Positions 11,031-22,559 of a stretch of DNA of 64,000 nucleotides are shown here, piece by piece. Position 1 is the first letter of the stretch. The number at the start of each line of letters is the position of its first letter. Source of the stretch: Blastobasis lacticolella (Eukaryota; Arthropoda; Insecta; Lepidoptera; Blastobasidae); the NCBI GenBank assembly GCA_905147135.1, contig LR990044.1, positions 9,428,122 through 9,492,121 of the forward strand. The letters are read 5' to 3'. The notes under the pieces were generated by a model. It was not told where the DNA came from, searched no databases, and worked only from the letters and a program-made list of their open reading frames with translations. Made by a program: the position numbers and the translations under genes.

Positions 11031-11442
11031 CACGTAAGTAAACACATCTACTAATCCGCAATTGAATTTAGAGAGCTTGCAAGACCAAGCAAAGACGATG
11101 TAACAAGTTCGTGAAAACATCTGGCCACGTCCAAACGTAATGGAAGCAAAAAGTTTCCAATACAAAAAAAGTTGTTGCTCATTTTTTATTTCCTGCACTC
11201 AGCTTGCCAGTGTTTTTCCTAGCCTTTGGGACGGCGGCGGTTTTAGCTATTCGCGCATGCGCTGGTCTGGGATAGGGCAATGACCGACCCCGGGCTGTGA
11301 CGTCACACTCTAGGCAAAATAGATCGGAAATTGGGAGCTGTAAATGGGAGCCAGAGACGGAACTTAACTCAGGGTGAGCTGAGTAACTTAGCTTAGTAGC
11401 AGACGTTTTGACATTTTGAAATATGTTTTTTATAACTGGAAT

Positions 11443-11660
11443 AGTGGATCCGGCTAAACTTCGTTTGCGTAGGGGTAGGCCCTACACACACTTACTTTAC
11501 CTACCAACCATATTTTACGTGCTTATAACTTTTTCTTGAGAATCAGTCTATCTATTGTTAAAAACCGTATTAAATAAATACCATTGCGTAGTTTAAAAGA
11601 TCTAAGCGTAGATACATAGATACAAACGGCGGGAAGCGACTTTGTTTTATACTATGTATA
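11443..11660 (-). mobile_element. Decayed Helitron-like element
   Basis: This aligns in order with the better copy at 50621-50823: GTGGATCCGG near the low end, CTTCGTTTGCGTA, TTGCGTAGTTTAAAAGATCT, and GCGACTTTGTTTTATACTATG at the high end. The terminal CTAG is lost. Helitrons transpose by a rolling-circle mechanism and lack TIRs and target duplications; this copy is non-coding. Confidence 0.6.
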
Positions 11661-11669
11661 GATTATTAG

Positions 11670-12110
11670 TATATTATCTATTAGATTATTAGTATTAGTA
11701 AAGATATTCATAAAATAACATGAGTAATCTACTTGAAATATCTTAATACCAACTTAGTAGAGGCATGTGCTTTATGAATGTAGAGTTCTCAGGATCTCAG
11801 GTTGAATAATTTTGATCTTAAAGAGATTTTACCCAAATTTTTTATAGTCCTACGCTTATTTTGACCATGAGACCGCAACAAGAAGGCTACTATTAGTAGT
11901 TTCACAGGAAATAACTCTGTAAGTAACTGGTAGTTTTGCGGAATTATGGAAAATTGATACAACAACAAATTAGCCACTCTTGCACCACGTGATAGGGTGC
12001 TGACGCGCCGTCCATTACGTGGGATGACGGTGTCCTTTTATCGATATGGCACCTGCACATGCCTACTTAGCGTACATGTTACAAAGCATGCGACGATTAT
12101 ATTTGTCACA
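11670..12110. other. No recognised gene
   Basis: AT-rich spacer. The minus frame at 11789-11977 and the plus frame at 11997-12200 show nothing recognisable; the latter runs into the RTE fragment that follows. Confidence 0.35.
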
Positions 12111-12119
12111 CGATTTTAT

Positions 12120-12320
12120 CATGCCTGGCCATGCCAATCGTCAGGAGGAGAGGCTGTTACAAAAAGCGACGGCTTGACGTCGTTAAAGATGACCATGTAA
12201 GTAAATCAACAAACTGACAACCAAGGATACCAAAGACTGAGCGAAGTGGACATAGAGGTGTAGGAAGGCGGACCCCGGACCCTCGCGCGGAAGAGCAAAA
12301 CCGGGTCTGACGCCAAGATG
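12120..12320 (+). mobile_element. RTE-type LINE tail, decayed
   Basis: Plus-strand blocks for RRxRLxKATA.LDVVKDD, the AKWT-like block and ADPGPSRGRAKPG are recognisable, ending in GATGATGATT. Frameshifts and a small insertion have broken the frame. Confidence 0.65.
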
Positions 12321-12329
12321 ATGATTATC

Positions 12330-13000
12330 AATGAGAAGACAGCTTCACAAAGTAAGTACGATAGGCGTACCGCCCCAATTTTCTGTGAGTGCGCACTGAA
12401 AAGTCAGAAACCATGAAAGCTAGTCGCCGTCGGCAAGACATGTCCATTGCCCGTGTCGTGACCCTCATCTATCAGATCTTCGGCTCACCCTTTTTATAGG
12501 TCCCTTTTTACGTGACCGCAATTCGATAGTCAGCCTATCGTCGGTTTCTTAGATTTACTTTGAATTAGGTACCTCGAACCTCAAGTGTCGACAATGGAAA
12601 TACAGAAGATATCTATCTCTAAATACTGCCTCATATTGGGTACCTCATACTTCCCCAACGGGGTTTACGCAATTAAAATTAAAAACATGATTTGATAACT
12701 TAATATGTAACCGAAGTGTTATGATTGGTTTTAATTAATTATTATATTTCCTTTAAACATTTTGTTCATATTCCTTAAGCAACATTTTATGCCTTGTTAC
12801 CTGTCCATTTCCTCTATACCTGTCATAGGAATATTTTTGTCACATGTTCACATTTTTCCGACAGCTATAATGTTTTCAAAATAAGACTACGACAATCAAA
12901 TTAGTCAGGAATTAGATCAACTTACGTTACTACGCAAATGTAATGCCTTTTAACGTTACTTTGTGAATTATTTTAATAGTAAGTATAAATCTACACATAG
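12330..13000. other. AT-rich spacer without recognised features
   Basis: No reading frame over 60 codons and no repeat was found. Confidence 0.4.
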
Positions 13001-13009
13001 TATCTACCG

Positions 13010-13295
13010 ATGAATAGTGTGCCGTACTTTCCGCTTATTACAACAGGACCCCATTATGTAGGGAACAGATGTCTGGCCACGCCATCCCCGCCAGGCACGG
13101 GAAAGAGAGGCCGGCCCAAGAAGCAATGGCTGGACGTCGTGAAGAGTGACATGCGTGCCAACGGACTCACCACTAAGGATGCCGAAGACCAAGCAAAGTG
13201 GACTAAGAAAAGCAGGAAGGCGGACCCCGGGCCCCCGCGTGTTGCGCGGAAACGCAACCAGGATTTAACGCCAAGATGATAATGATGATGAACTA
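13010..13295 (+). mobile_element. RTE-type LINE 3' end with open C-terminal frame
   Basis: The 89-residue frame reads VGNRCLATPSPPGTGKRGRP, KKQWLDVVKSDMRANGLTTK and DAEDQAKWTKKSRKADPGPP, the C-terminus of an RTE-clade RT protein. It is close to the copy at 30604-31092. It ends with GATGATAATGATGATG. Earlier protein domains are absent. Confidence 0.85.
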
Positions 13296-13299
13296 CTTA

Positions 13300-14030
13300 C
13301 CCCATTGTAGGAAAGCACTACTGCCTTAGTTAAACAATTCACAAACAATAAACAAGAATAAGACAAGTCTGAAACTAAAGAATCGAAGAAAGAAGAAAGA
13401 ATAAGAAATTTTTTTCGTAAACAATATGTTTTAATAATGAACAGAATAAATACCTAATGTTACAAAAACAAAGTTAGACTGTGTACAAGACACCCTTTTA
13501 GAAAAGCTACGTAGACTAGATAACCTAAGGCTACACTAGCTACCTTATAGGTATAATAACGTACAAAAGTATCTACCTACCAAATATATATAGATAACAC
13601 TTTAACAAATAACTGTTCAATCTACTTATCTATCACACGCCCAACTCTTAACACAAGCATCATACATGAAACGCGTTTCACGTAATACCTAAATGCACGT
13701 GGAAATTTCCATGCAGCGACTGTAAAAAATTGCATTTACACACAGAAACACACACTCGTAGCGTCAGTCGCTCGAGCGGTCAGAATCGGAACTACTGAAA
13801 TTGTAGTTGAAATGGAGCGCTTCATGCGCAACCAGAGCCTCAAGTTGAATGAGTATGTGTTGACACCGCAGCGTGGTTAGATGATGTAATGTGGCCGAAG
13901 AGTGCGTGTTTTGGTAAAGAAACCACGCGTGTTGTCGGCTAAGCAACAAATCGATAACGTAGGTAAACTTTCATAACCTACATTCGGTACAGGTTAGTCA
14001 TTAGGGTGCATTTATAGACATTTATTTTAT
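13300..14030. other. AT-rich spacer without recognised features
   Basis: The minus frame at 13764-13949 is unsupported. No repeats matching other parts of the window were noticed. Confidence 0.4.
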
Positions 14031-14034
14031 GCAC

Positions 14035-14195
14035 TTACTATTTATTTATTATTAAAACTTCAGACACAAAATGGTTAAGCCTAGCCTTATATACCAGTCA
14101 ACCAAAAAATATTGAGTTAAGAAAAAGGTGCAAGAGAAGGTACAAGACAAAATGGAGGAGGGGAAACGTTTAACCAAAACAGAGATAAAAATACG
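14035..14195 (-). mobile_element. 3' UTR copy of the 5.5-7.7 kb LINE family
   Basis: On the minus strand this gives CGTTTCCCCTCCTCCATTTT, CTTCTCTTGCACC, GGTTGACTGGTATATAAGGC and an AATAAATAAAT tail in the same order as 7510-7672. It is an independent, strongly 5'-truncated insertion. Confidence 0.8.
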
Positions 14196-14596
14196 GATAA
14201 TAAGATTGATAACTATTAAGAAATTGCAATGAGCAAGAATATATAACCATTACTATCCACGCAGACATTTGCTAGCAAACCTGATCGTTCTTGATTTAAC
14301 AATAGGTTCTAGGTTATTGTTTACTGCAGAAAGTTCTAGAAAATCATGTCAGTAATGCGGTAGTGAGTCCGATGACATGCGTAGGTATATAATCTTATCA
14401 ATCAGATTGCGGTATTATACCTACCTACCATAAATAAAATGACGCAACATAGATTTCGTAGAACATTTATCGGACTACTTATAAAGATACTATTAAATAC
14501 ATAAATGACTATACGAAATGCCGCCAAACCTTAAAAATAGATACTTACTTATTACTTAAAAGCCGAAAGTTACTCTACATCACTGGTTATTTAGAA

Positions 14597-14762
14597 GTCA
14601 TCATCATCATCGTCCTAGCGCTTATCCTCCGGCCTCTGACAGGGTCCGGTTTCCTACCCATTCTTCTTCACTTCGCCCAGTCTTCGGCATCCTCGCGTCG
14701 TAAGCCGTTGGCTCTCGCATTCGACTCAGCTATGTCAATCCATCGCTTCTTGGGTCGCACAC
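14597..14762 (-). mobile_element. RTE-type LINE tail, another subfamily
   Basis: It starts with TCATCATCATCG (the ATG tail in reverse), then encodes on the minus strand the block RPKKRWIDIAESNARANGL, DARMPKTGRSEEEW and the ADPVRGRRISA region. It is distinct in sequence from the 30.6-kb copy. Confidence 0.7.
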
Positions 14763-15089
14763 TGGTTATTTAGATGTACCTATGCCAGTGTAAGTGTAAT
14801 GCTTAGGTAGGTACCTATTATTATAATCCAATAGATAAGAAAAACCCACGACAAGGTAACAATATAAGTACTTACTCAAATATTGCCTAAACTACCGAAC
14901 ATGCTACTATGAAACAAACCTAAGAACTATCCAGATTACTGAAACTGACTTTCAAATGAAATAAAACCAGCTATTCAGCGGTCCAGCCGTTAGGATGGTA
15001 CCGAAAATGACACAGACAGATGCTCAGATAGATACGATACACACATCCAACTTATAACACCCCTCTTTTGCGTTGGGTGATAACAAAAG

Positions 15090-15448
15090 TTAGAATTGCA
15101 TCATCATCAAAGGTTTTTACGGGGTCGACAACGCGTGGGTGATGCCCTTGGTATTGCAAACGTCCATAAGCTGCGGTGAATGCTTACCATCGGGCAGGCC
15201 GTAAGTTTGTTTGCCACTTTAGTGGTATAAAAAAATCTTCATCATCACAGCCCATAACAGTCCATTGCAGGACTTAAGGCCTCTCCCACTAAGGGGGAGA
15301 TTAGAATAATAGAAAAAGCTGCTGCCCATTTTTTATATATTTTGCAGGCTTTAGATCTTTTGTGTCGTAAACATTAGTTGCCTTGTGCGACAAGTGTATG
15401 GAGTTATTGTACTCTGTCGGACACCTCACCGGCCTAATTAGAATTGCA
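15090..15448 (-). mobile_element. SINE-like element with a LINE tail inserted in its ATG tail
   Basis: Flanking repeats TTAGAATTGCA at 15090-15100 and 15438-15448 look like an 11-bp target duplication. Inside, the minus-strand SINE-like body (15240-15437) matches 24108-24367 and 39248-39510. Its ATG tail (TCATCATCA at 15101) is separated from the body by a plus-oriented LINE tail at about 15110-15236 of the GGGGTCGACAACGCGTGGGT type, which ends in poly(A). So two insertions are stacked. Confidence 0.7.
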
Positions 15449-15449
15449 T

Positions 15450-16090
15450 AATTATGTGCAATAAAAATTATCTTAATCTAAAGCTTTTGCGAGCGACTGT
15501 AGCATCGTCAATGCTATGATATTTGCCTACTTTTAGCGGTAATAAATAAAGATAAAATTGTAAATATTTACAATAATGTAGGTACCTCTTATGTGTGTGT
15601 AGCGAGTTAAGACTCAATTATCGTTATCTCTTATTTAGCTTATCTAGTAGCACATGCGGTGTGCGTAATAATATGTATTTTACTAATACCCTTCTGATAA
15701 ACAGATGACTAACAATAAGATAGTCCCGCCTCCTTATCTCTCTCATCCACGCTTGGCTGCCGCTATCGCAGATCATGCGAGATTACGCCTGTCTGCTAAG
15801 TCGACATAGAATAGACAAAACAATAGTTTTCAGAACATACTCTTAATTAGATTCGGTTGGGTTATGTACATTACTAGAACTTAAGGCTACTAGGTCTTTT
15901 TGCGTTCTTAGTTTGATTTTATATTTATAACATTTTATACTAAACAAAAATCTTATACTAAATAAAAATCATTTATGTTTATTATCAATTGAGAGCATCT
16001 AGAAGATATTGTATTTGTTATAGTTTCAAATTATTTACGCAGTAAGTATAAGTATGAATTCTGTGGGGAAAAATCTACTTTAGTACAAGA
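15450..16090. other. AT-rich spacer without recognised features
   Basis: No frame over 60 codons and no element end was recognised. Confidence 0.4.
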
Positions 16091-16096
16091 GCGTAT

Positions 16097-17390
16097 ACAC
16101 GTAGAAAGCAGGCTACCCGCGCCGATCTACCAGCGCTTATCGGAACCGGCCCGCGCAGGTAGTCGGCGCAGGCAGTCTCTATACTTTGTACCGAACAAGC
16201 ACCGACAAGCGCTAACCGTCGTCGACATGTTCCGACATGTCCGATCAGCGCTGGTAGGCCGCCATTTGCTGCTAAAGCAAGGGCAAAATATTAAAAATAT
16301 ATGGTGATATTCTCTCAAAACTTTCCTTTTTTATTTATGGGGCGTACCTACACTTTGTTGTTGCATTTTGATAAACACATTTCCTAGCAGAAACATATCT
16401 TCGTCTGATGAGCTCGACATTTTGCAGGCTACTCATACAGACAATCAGCCAGTCCCTGCTTGTACCAGTATAACACTGGCACAACACTGGCAGTGTTGGG
16501 CGCAACCACACATTTTTTAAATTGATTGATTAGTCAAACTAAAAATTTAGTGACTTAATTAGTTTTACTAAATAAAAACTTTTAGTTTTAGTTACGACTA
16601 AATGTTTAGTCATAAATTTTAGTTTTCAGTTAAACTAACTTCCCCATAAAATGTTAGAAACTATAAAAATATCTGAATCTAGAGTAATCATAGATGGACG
16701 AACAGACAACCAGCTTAACTGTAAGTATGTTAATTGTACTCGCTGGCGATCTCTGTTAGAACCAAGATAACAGTAATAAGTGAATTTAATTAATTACAAT
16801 CAAAGAGATTAGAATGCTAGCGACCTTCATGGTTATAGTACTTATATCTATGGAGGAGTATCTCCGACACAAAAATCCTTTAAAGACCAACTCAGGTAAG
16901 CTTACAAACTTCTGGGATCACGTTGTTCTCGGAAATATGTATTTTTTATCGTCTTTGCCACACCACAGTTAATAATACTAATAATATTAATGATATAATA
17001 CTATATTGGTAGAAATATCTCATCTCATGCAATTTTAGAGCAACGGAACTCGATCGCACCGCGTGGGCGAACTCATTTTCTATATTTCAACACCCTAATT
17101 GCTTTGTTTCAGTTTTTACATAAACTACAAATTGATACTAATAACGCCATGTTTTACTTACTGGAATTTTAATCAAAACTATCAATCATGACTAAAAATT
17201 AAAACTAATTAGTCGACTAAATTAGTAAACACAAGATAACTAATTCAATTTTCAATCGTTACATTAATCTAAATTTGTTAGTTTTAGTTTTTAGTCGTCA
17301 ATCAAACTAAATTTTGCCCAACACTGCCTGAGTGCACCAGTACCAAATAAGCGCTGGTAGATCGGTGCTGGTAGCCTGCTTGCTACGTGT
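16097..17390. mobile_element. DNA element with about 43-bp terminal inverted repeats (outer element)
   Basis: The left end from 16097 (ACACGTAG, AAGCAGGCTACC, GATCTACCAGCGCTTA) is matched by the reverse complement of the right end up to 17390 with few mismatches. The interior left part is GC-rich with several CGGCAC/GCGCTGGTAGG motifs. No transposase frame is present, so it is non-autonomous. A second element (16489-17328) sits inside it. No target duplication could be fixed, so the superfamily is not assigned. Confidence 0.75.
16489..17328. mobile_element. AT-rich MITE nested in the outer TIR element
   Basis: Its ends are GGCAGTGTTGGGC at 16489-16501 and the exact reverse complement at 17316-17328. 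Subterminal AT-rich tracts with repeated ACTAAAAATTTAGT and TAGTCGACTAA-like motifs follow on both sides. The CAGTGTTGGGC end is typical of hAT-type MITEs, but I could not find an 8-bp target duplication. Non-coding, 840 bp. Confidence 0.7.
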
Positions 17391-17544
17391 AAACGTCCTA
17401 ATTTTGAAACGATATATTTTTAATTAAATCTGACAAACCACAAGCATAGATATTGGTTTCGGGATTACGTCTACAAAATTTCATTGTATTTGATAGCGTA
17501 ATATTGAAAATATGATCAAACTACGTTTGTATCGAACGCGCTCG

Positions 17545-17775
17545 TGTAACTCTTACGGTGACAGAAAATGTCCTGAGGAAACCTGCACATTCAGGTAACT
17601 GAATCTTATTTTTACTATACACAGTATCCAACGATCAGACAGCCTACCTGATGGTAAGTGTAACAGTAACATCTAGAGTAGGTGCGTCATCACTGTAAGG
17701 ACTAACATAAAATGACTCATGCCTGTAATTGCGCTGGTTACCTTATCCTTTGTCTGTCTTATCGCTGGTCGACCA
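17545..17775 (+). repeat. Two adjoining SINE-type repeat pieces
   Basis: 17545-17610 carries GAGGAAACCTGCACATTCAG, the central segment also found in the tRNA-headed SINE at 22185-22205. 17630-17775 carries ACCTGATGGTAAGTGTAAC and ATGCCTGTAATTGCGCTGGT, the same repeat family as 50100-50300. Both are partial. Confidence 0.6.
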
Positions 17776-18027
17776 CCACGTCGTTTCACCACCATGAAAT
17801 TTCATTCCCTTTATCCACAAAACCTTTGCCTGTTGTGTCGTTTATATGTATGATATTTCTCTACGTATTTTATTGTGTGCAAAATGTTAAATAAATAATA
17901 TATACATAACACATGCACGAAGATTTTATTAGACAGATATTTATCCATGGATATTTATTTACATTAAAAAATATATTTACAACTTAAACATAAAATTACA
18001 TATAAACAATAAAAACCTTATTATAAA

Positions 18028-20950
18028 TTACCTTAATACATAAAATATCTGCCCTAAGTCCTCTGAATGTGGAAATGTGCCCAGAAGGCTGGCCGCGTTG
18101 CCCCGCTGGATGGCGAGGCTTATACGCTGTATCAAATAGAGGCCAGCCTTCTGGTCATTGCTAATATCGACCAGGCGCTTGGCTAGTTCCCTATATAAGG
18201 AATGTGCGCCTGGTCCCCACGGCCCAAGAGTTTCCACGCCAAATGGCGCAAATATGTAGTCGCCACCGAGACATGCATATTTGCGCCGTTTGGCGTTTTC
18301 AGCAGAGGCGGCACCGGCCCCTGCTTGACACGCGGTGGCTGGAAGATGGGACAGCGCGAGGGTATCGATGCACGTAGCATCCCAAACCAACGGCCGTCCC
18401 AGTTTCCAGGGCGTGAGTGTCATGCCGTCGGGTCTTTTACCGTCATCGCGGGCTAAGCCGTTGGGTTTAAGCACCGCGGTAGCACCAGCGGAGACAAAGG
18501 CCCGACGGATGACATCATTAAGGTCCGCGTGACGTGAAGTTCGTCCGGCGCTCCTACTGCACGAAAACCATGGTGTCCCAGCTGGTCAACAGGGCGGCCA
18601 CAATGGCAGTCGTGCGGAGCGCTGCAGGGAGCGCCAAGACGCAGGGCCGTGGAAATCCTGAAAGTAGCACGGTCGAGCAAAGTGCTGAGGTTTTTTGAAG
18701 GCATTGCCTGGAGCCAGAGGCCCGATTCCCTCTCGCCAGCAGCCAGAAGCCGAGCACGCTCTGCAGAGTTGGTAGTTGCGTTTAAAAGTTTGTTTCGCGC
18801 CAACCTACAGAGCGGCTCGTCTCATAGCCGCTGCGAAAAAGAATTAGTGGGCTCTGCCTCCGGGCAAGCCAACTGCCATGCGATTTTGGATTCGGTATAA
18901 AAAGCCGATGGAAAAGCCCCGAGTTTGGACAATAATTTATCCACTAGGGACTGCGAGCTGTGTACCGAGGACAAAAACGCTGGCAACGAGACACTAGACA
19001 CTTTACGAACGCCCAGACCACCATAGCGAATAGGCAATGATGCCTGCTCCCAAAAAGAATTTTCCAACTTGACGTTTAAAACTGATGTGAGTGTTTGTTT
19101 TAGTGTTGTCTAGAAGTTCTAGAAGAACGGGATGTTTCCAAAGTTGACAACACCGTAAAACATATATGAATTTTGGAACAAAAAGGCAGTACTGGATTAT
19201 AGAAAAAGCCATGTGACTGTTAATTTTGTGTACGCGATCCGCAATTGAATTGAAATTTTGAATTTTTTGGTCCACAAAATGTTTCAGCGATTCGTCGAAA
19301 ATAGGTGACCCTAGAAGGTGAAGGTTAGTCTTGTCGACGACTGTGATCTGTGGGGCTAGGGCGCTAAATGCTGCTAAAATAGCGCTAGCCGACCGAAAAG
19401 CCTCAGTGATATACAGCTCACACTTCGAGAAATTCAGGTCCAGACCTATGGCACTGAACTCCCGAATGAGGAGCTGTAAATCCTGTAAGACAGTTGTCGC
19501 ATCTCCTCCTAGGGTACCGTCGTCCAAGTACCAAACGTTTAATTTTGAATTTAGTTTCTCGACTATGGGGTGTATCGCGAGACTAAAAATGGCCGGCCCA
19601 AGAGGGTCACCTTGCTGGCAGCCGACCGCCGAGTGCAAAAGGTGGCCTTTGTGTACAAGATTCGTGGGCTGTTTATAACATTGCCACAGAAAATTACAGG
19701 TGGCTTTGATTTAACTTGGTTGAGCAAGGCGCCTCCATCCACAGAATTAAAGGCATTTTTTACGTCAACCTTCAGCAGAACTTCACCGCCTTCATGCTGA
19801 AGGAAAGTCCTGAGGGCATGAACGGTGGCTTCGCAGCCTCCTTTCGAACCAAAGCCTAGCTGGATTGGCTGGAAATATTCTTTTAGACTGGGCGCAGAGA
19901 ACCTGCAACAGAGCTTAGCTGTCAGGCGACGGTAGGTGGTGCCAACTGCAATGGGACGAATTCCCGCGTCCTTTTTTTTTAAAGCCATAGGGTTAGCACC
20001 ATACAAGGTATCTACAACCGATGGCTCTACCGCGCCTAACAGCATCATGTTCGTAAGCCCTGTAATAGAGTCTAAAAGAATATCACCAGCCTCACCAGCA
20101 CAGCTCAGGAGATCCTTATGGTGCTGCGGAGTCAGGCCATCGATGCCACCTGCCGAGCCGGTTGGGAATGAAAAAACGGCTTGGCGAACGGCATCCGCTG
20201 AAACAGCGCAGAATCCGCAGCACTGGGGGCGTCTGGTAACTGAAGGTCTGCCGGAGGTTGAGGGTGTTTACTGTGGAGGCCAGCCAACGTCTCGGGCGTA
20301 TCGGGAGCAAATGTATCATTAGAAAAAAGTACGCGAGCTGCCCCTCTGATGTCACCATAATTAATTTTATTTTCTACATGTTGAAGGACATTCTCGTTTG
20401 GATTAAAACCTGTATGTGAGTTGGAACAATTGAGAGAAATAGGGTTTAAACAGTTTTTTTTAACACTTGCTGTCAATGAATTTAAAAAAGTGTTAGAGCC
20501 GGTATCTTCAACATGCAGAATACGGTATGGGAAGGTGAGAAGATGCTCCCAGCTCTCTTTGTCATTGTTGGCTGTAGCCCATTGAAGATCTCGTGCAAGG
20601 GCTTGGGCTACAGCGATTCTCGCTCCCCGGGGGATCCTCTTTAAAATCCGTTTAGATGTTTTTAGGTGGGCCACCCGTTCCCAGAATGGCTGTAAAGGGA
20701 CTAAAGGGACTGAAACTGGGGCATTGGGAACAGGGGCCGACGAAGGGACAGAGGTGGTAAGTACGCTGCGATCTTTGTGCAACTTACCAATGTGGATATT
20801 GAGGCCCCTCTGTCCCTTAAAGAAGAGAGGCTGGGGGCATCTGGGATATCGTAACAAATTTTCTAATGACCTCGACCGTGCGTCATTAACATCCTGGGAC
20901 ATGGGGAATTGGGGATATTTACAGAAATGAACTCCAAAATCTAAAACCAA
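18028..20950 (-). pseudogene. Decayed R2-type non-LTR retroelement: zinc finger, RT and restriction-like endonuclease
   Basis: Reading on the minus strand from 20950 to 18028, conserved blocks appear in order but in changing frames. First comes a C2H2-like finger (YPRCPQPLFFKGQRGL, IHIGKLH, second Cys replaced by Pro). The RT follows with GIRPIAVG, LLKVDVKNAFNSVD, GCQQGDPLGPAIFSLAIHP and the catalytic box VWYLDDGTLGG. Then come a CHCG...LGHHG zinc knuckle and a C-terminal block with KRPDG and VWDATC, which fits a PD-(D/E)XK endonuclease. That order is typical of R2-group elements, which nick a DNA target and reverse-transcribe onto it. Frame changes near 20150, 19640, 19010 and 18560, plus a stop near 18820, show it is dead. 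The 3' UTR probably runs to about 17900. Confidence 0.8.
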
Positions 20951-20959
20951 TTAGTTAGA

Positions 20960-22020
20960 AACTTACACTAAGTTAAAAATCATAAAAACTTATAAAAATA
21001 ATAATATAAAAGATGACAACATAGTTTGACACAGCAGATGACGCGTTGACAGCGCTCTTCTTTGGGTTGCGCAATAAACAGTGGCCGTTGCCGAGCAACC
21101 CTCTACGTTACTACGGTGACCAGCGGCCTTAGCCAAGACGTTTCGTTAATCTACAATCGTTTGTGGTAGAAAAAATGTATGGTATTTGACATAAGCTAAC
21201 GTTATCTGGCACAAGCTGTTTGTGGTAGAAATTCTTGGTCCATAGACAATTCACGTACTTTAGGCGTACAAAGGAGGCCGATTGGCAGATGGTCCTACAC
21301 AATCAGAGTCAATGTAGATGTAGGTAGAAATAGTCGAACTTCGACCTGTCAATTTTCTATCATACACGCATCACGCAAGCGGAGCTGTCAAAGATGGCTA
21401 GACGGCTGAGTGTGGCGCCGTGTCAAGCTTCTTTAAAAATTTGAAGCGGAAATAAATTTACACTGGCTTCAATCAGGGCGCACGCCCAACACCGCCTACA
21501 CTCACACTTTCGCACCAATATTTAAAAAAAGCATAGACATGCAAAATATGGGACCTGGAGCCTCGAATCTATTCTTATTATAAATTAATTTCGCAAATAG
21601 ACGTTTGCTCTGCTTTGACGTTCGTTATTGTCTCATATAATTATGATATTGGATATTCCATAAATAAAAATATATGGTCACAATATTAGAAAGAAACAAA
21701 CAGCATATATTCTACACCTCTTGCTCGGCTCGGTTTTACCTGAAGAGTGCTCAGTCCAGTCCAGGCTATACATAACCCATTTAAATAATCGTATCAACCA
21801 TCACAAACCTATCTATCGGCTATCAGTCGGAACTGTTTGTTTGTTATCCGATCCGCGACCTTCAAGGGCGATTGTGGCGGCGCCGGCGCCGGTGCGTCGC
21901 CGCACCCAGCACAGGTACTATTACTACTATTGGATAATGAAGAATACCTATAAATGACAATGGGTAAATAGGGCATGTCGGATTTCATAGATACCCTATT
22001 TAGCTATAAAGCTTTTGCGT
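20960..22020. other. Spacer; possibly 5' UTR of the R2-type element, otherwise unrecognised
   Basis: A GC-rich patch near 21870-21905 (GGCGGCGCCGGCGCCGGTGC) stands out in the AT-rich background. The 78-codon frame at 21721-21957 is unsupported. Confidence 0.35.
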
Positions 22021-22032
22021 GGTTGTAAAGAA

Positions 22033-22380
22033 CGTCGGTGTCCGAGTGGATAAGGTATCCGACTCGTATGCGAGACGTACCGGGTTCGAATGCCACTGCG
22101 GCCAAGTACCAATGACTCTTTTCCGAATTATGTAGATTGGTTGAATGCTAACCTATGCTCTTATGGTGAGGGAAAACGTCGTGATGAAACCTGCACAATC
22201 AGGCGCCCGAATCTGTAACCATGATCCAATCTGGTCAGGTTCCCCTCGGAGGTTAGACACAGTCGCTTTACTGTAATTGCCTGATCAGCCAAATCCTGGA
22301 TCATGGTCAAGGCGGACCCCGGGCCCTTGCGAGCGTGAGTACTACCGGGACACTAACGCTAAGTTGATTTTATTGGATTG
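22033..22380 (+). mobile_element. Full-length tRNA-headed SINE
   Basis: The head (22033-22103) looks like a tRNA gene, with an A-box-like GTCCGAGTGGATAAGG and a B box GGGTTCGAATG, giving an internal pol III promoter. The body has GATGAAACCTGCAC near 22194 and a 3' part (about 22220-22365: CTGTAATTGCCTGATC, GGCGGACCCCGGGCCC, CCGGGACACTAACG). The 3' part recurs in reverse orientation at 51195-51370 and 52115-52260, inside GCP6 introns. SINEs are moved by LINE machinery. It is not a functional tRNA: the stems are imperfect and a long body follows. Confidence 0.75.
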
Positions 22381-22399
22381 TTGTGAAGACCACGACGTG

Positions 22400-22550
22400 G
22401 TAAGCGTAGTGTAGGATGCCTTACGGCCAGGTGTAGTGAAAATTGCGAAAGGCTGCAGGTGGATGCTGGATGCGGCCAACCGAGGACAAGGTGTGGCAGG
22501 GCTATGGAGGCCTACGTCCAGCAGTGAATTAGTACCTATAGGATGATGAT
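22400..22550 (+). mobile_element. RTE-type LINE tail fragment
   Basis: The plus-strand blocks GGATGCTGGATGCGGCCAAC and GGAGGCCTACGTCCAGCAGT, followed by GATGATGATAATG, match the end of RTE proteins (WRPTSSSE in frame-shifted form) and their ATG tail. Confidence 0.6.
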
Positions 22551-22559
22551 AATGTGTTT

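Noticed and set aside
11253..11262. GCGCATGCGC palindrome as an NRF-1/ewg-type promoter site
   Set aside because: The motif is perfect, but no gene start is near it and a single 10-mer is weak evidence.
22033..22103. Functional tRNA gene
   Set aside because: A and B boxes are present but the stems pair poorly and a long shared SINE body follows.
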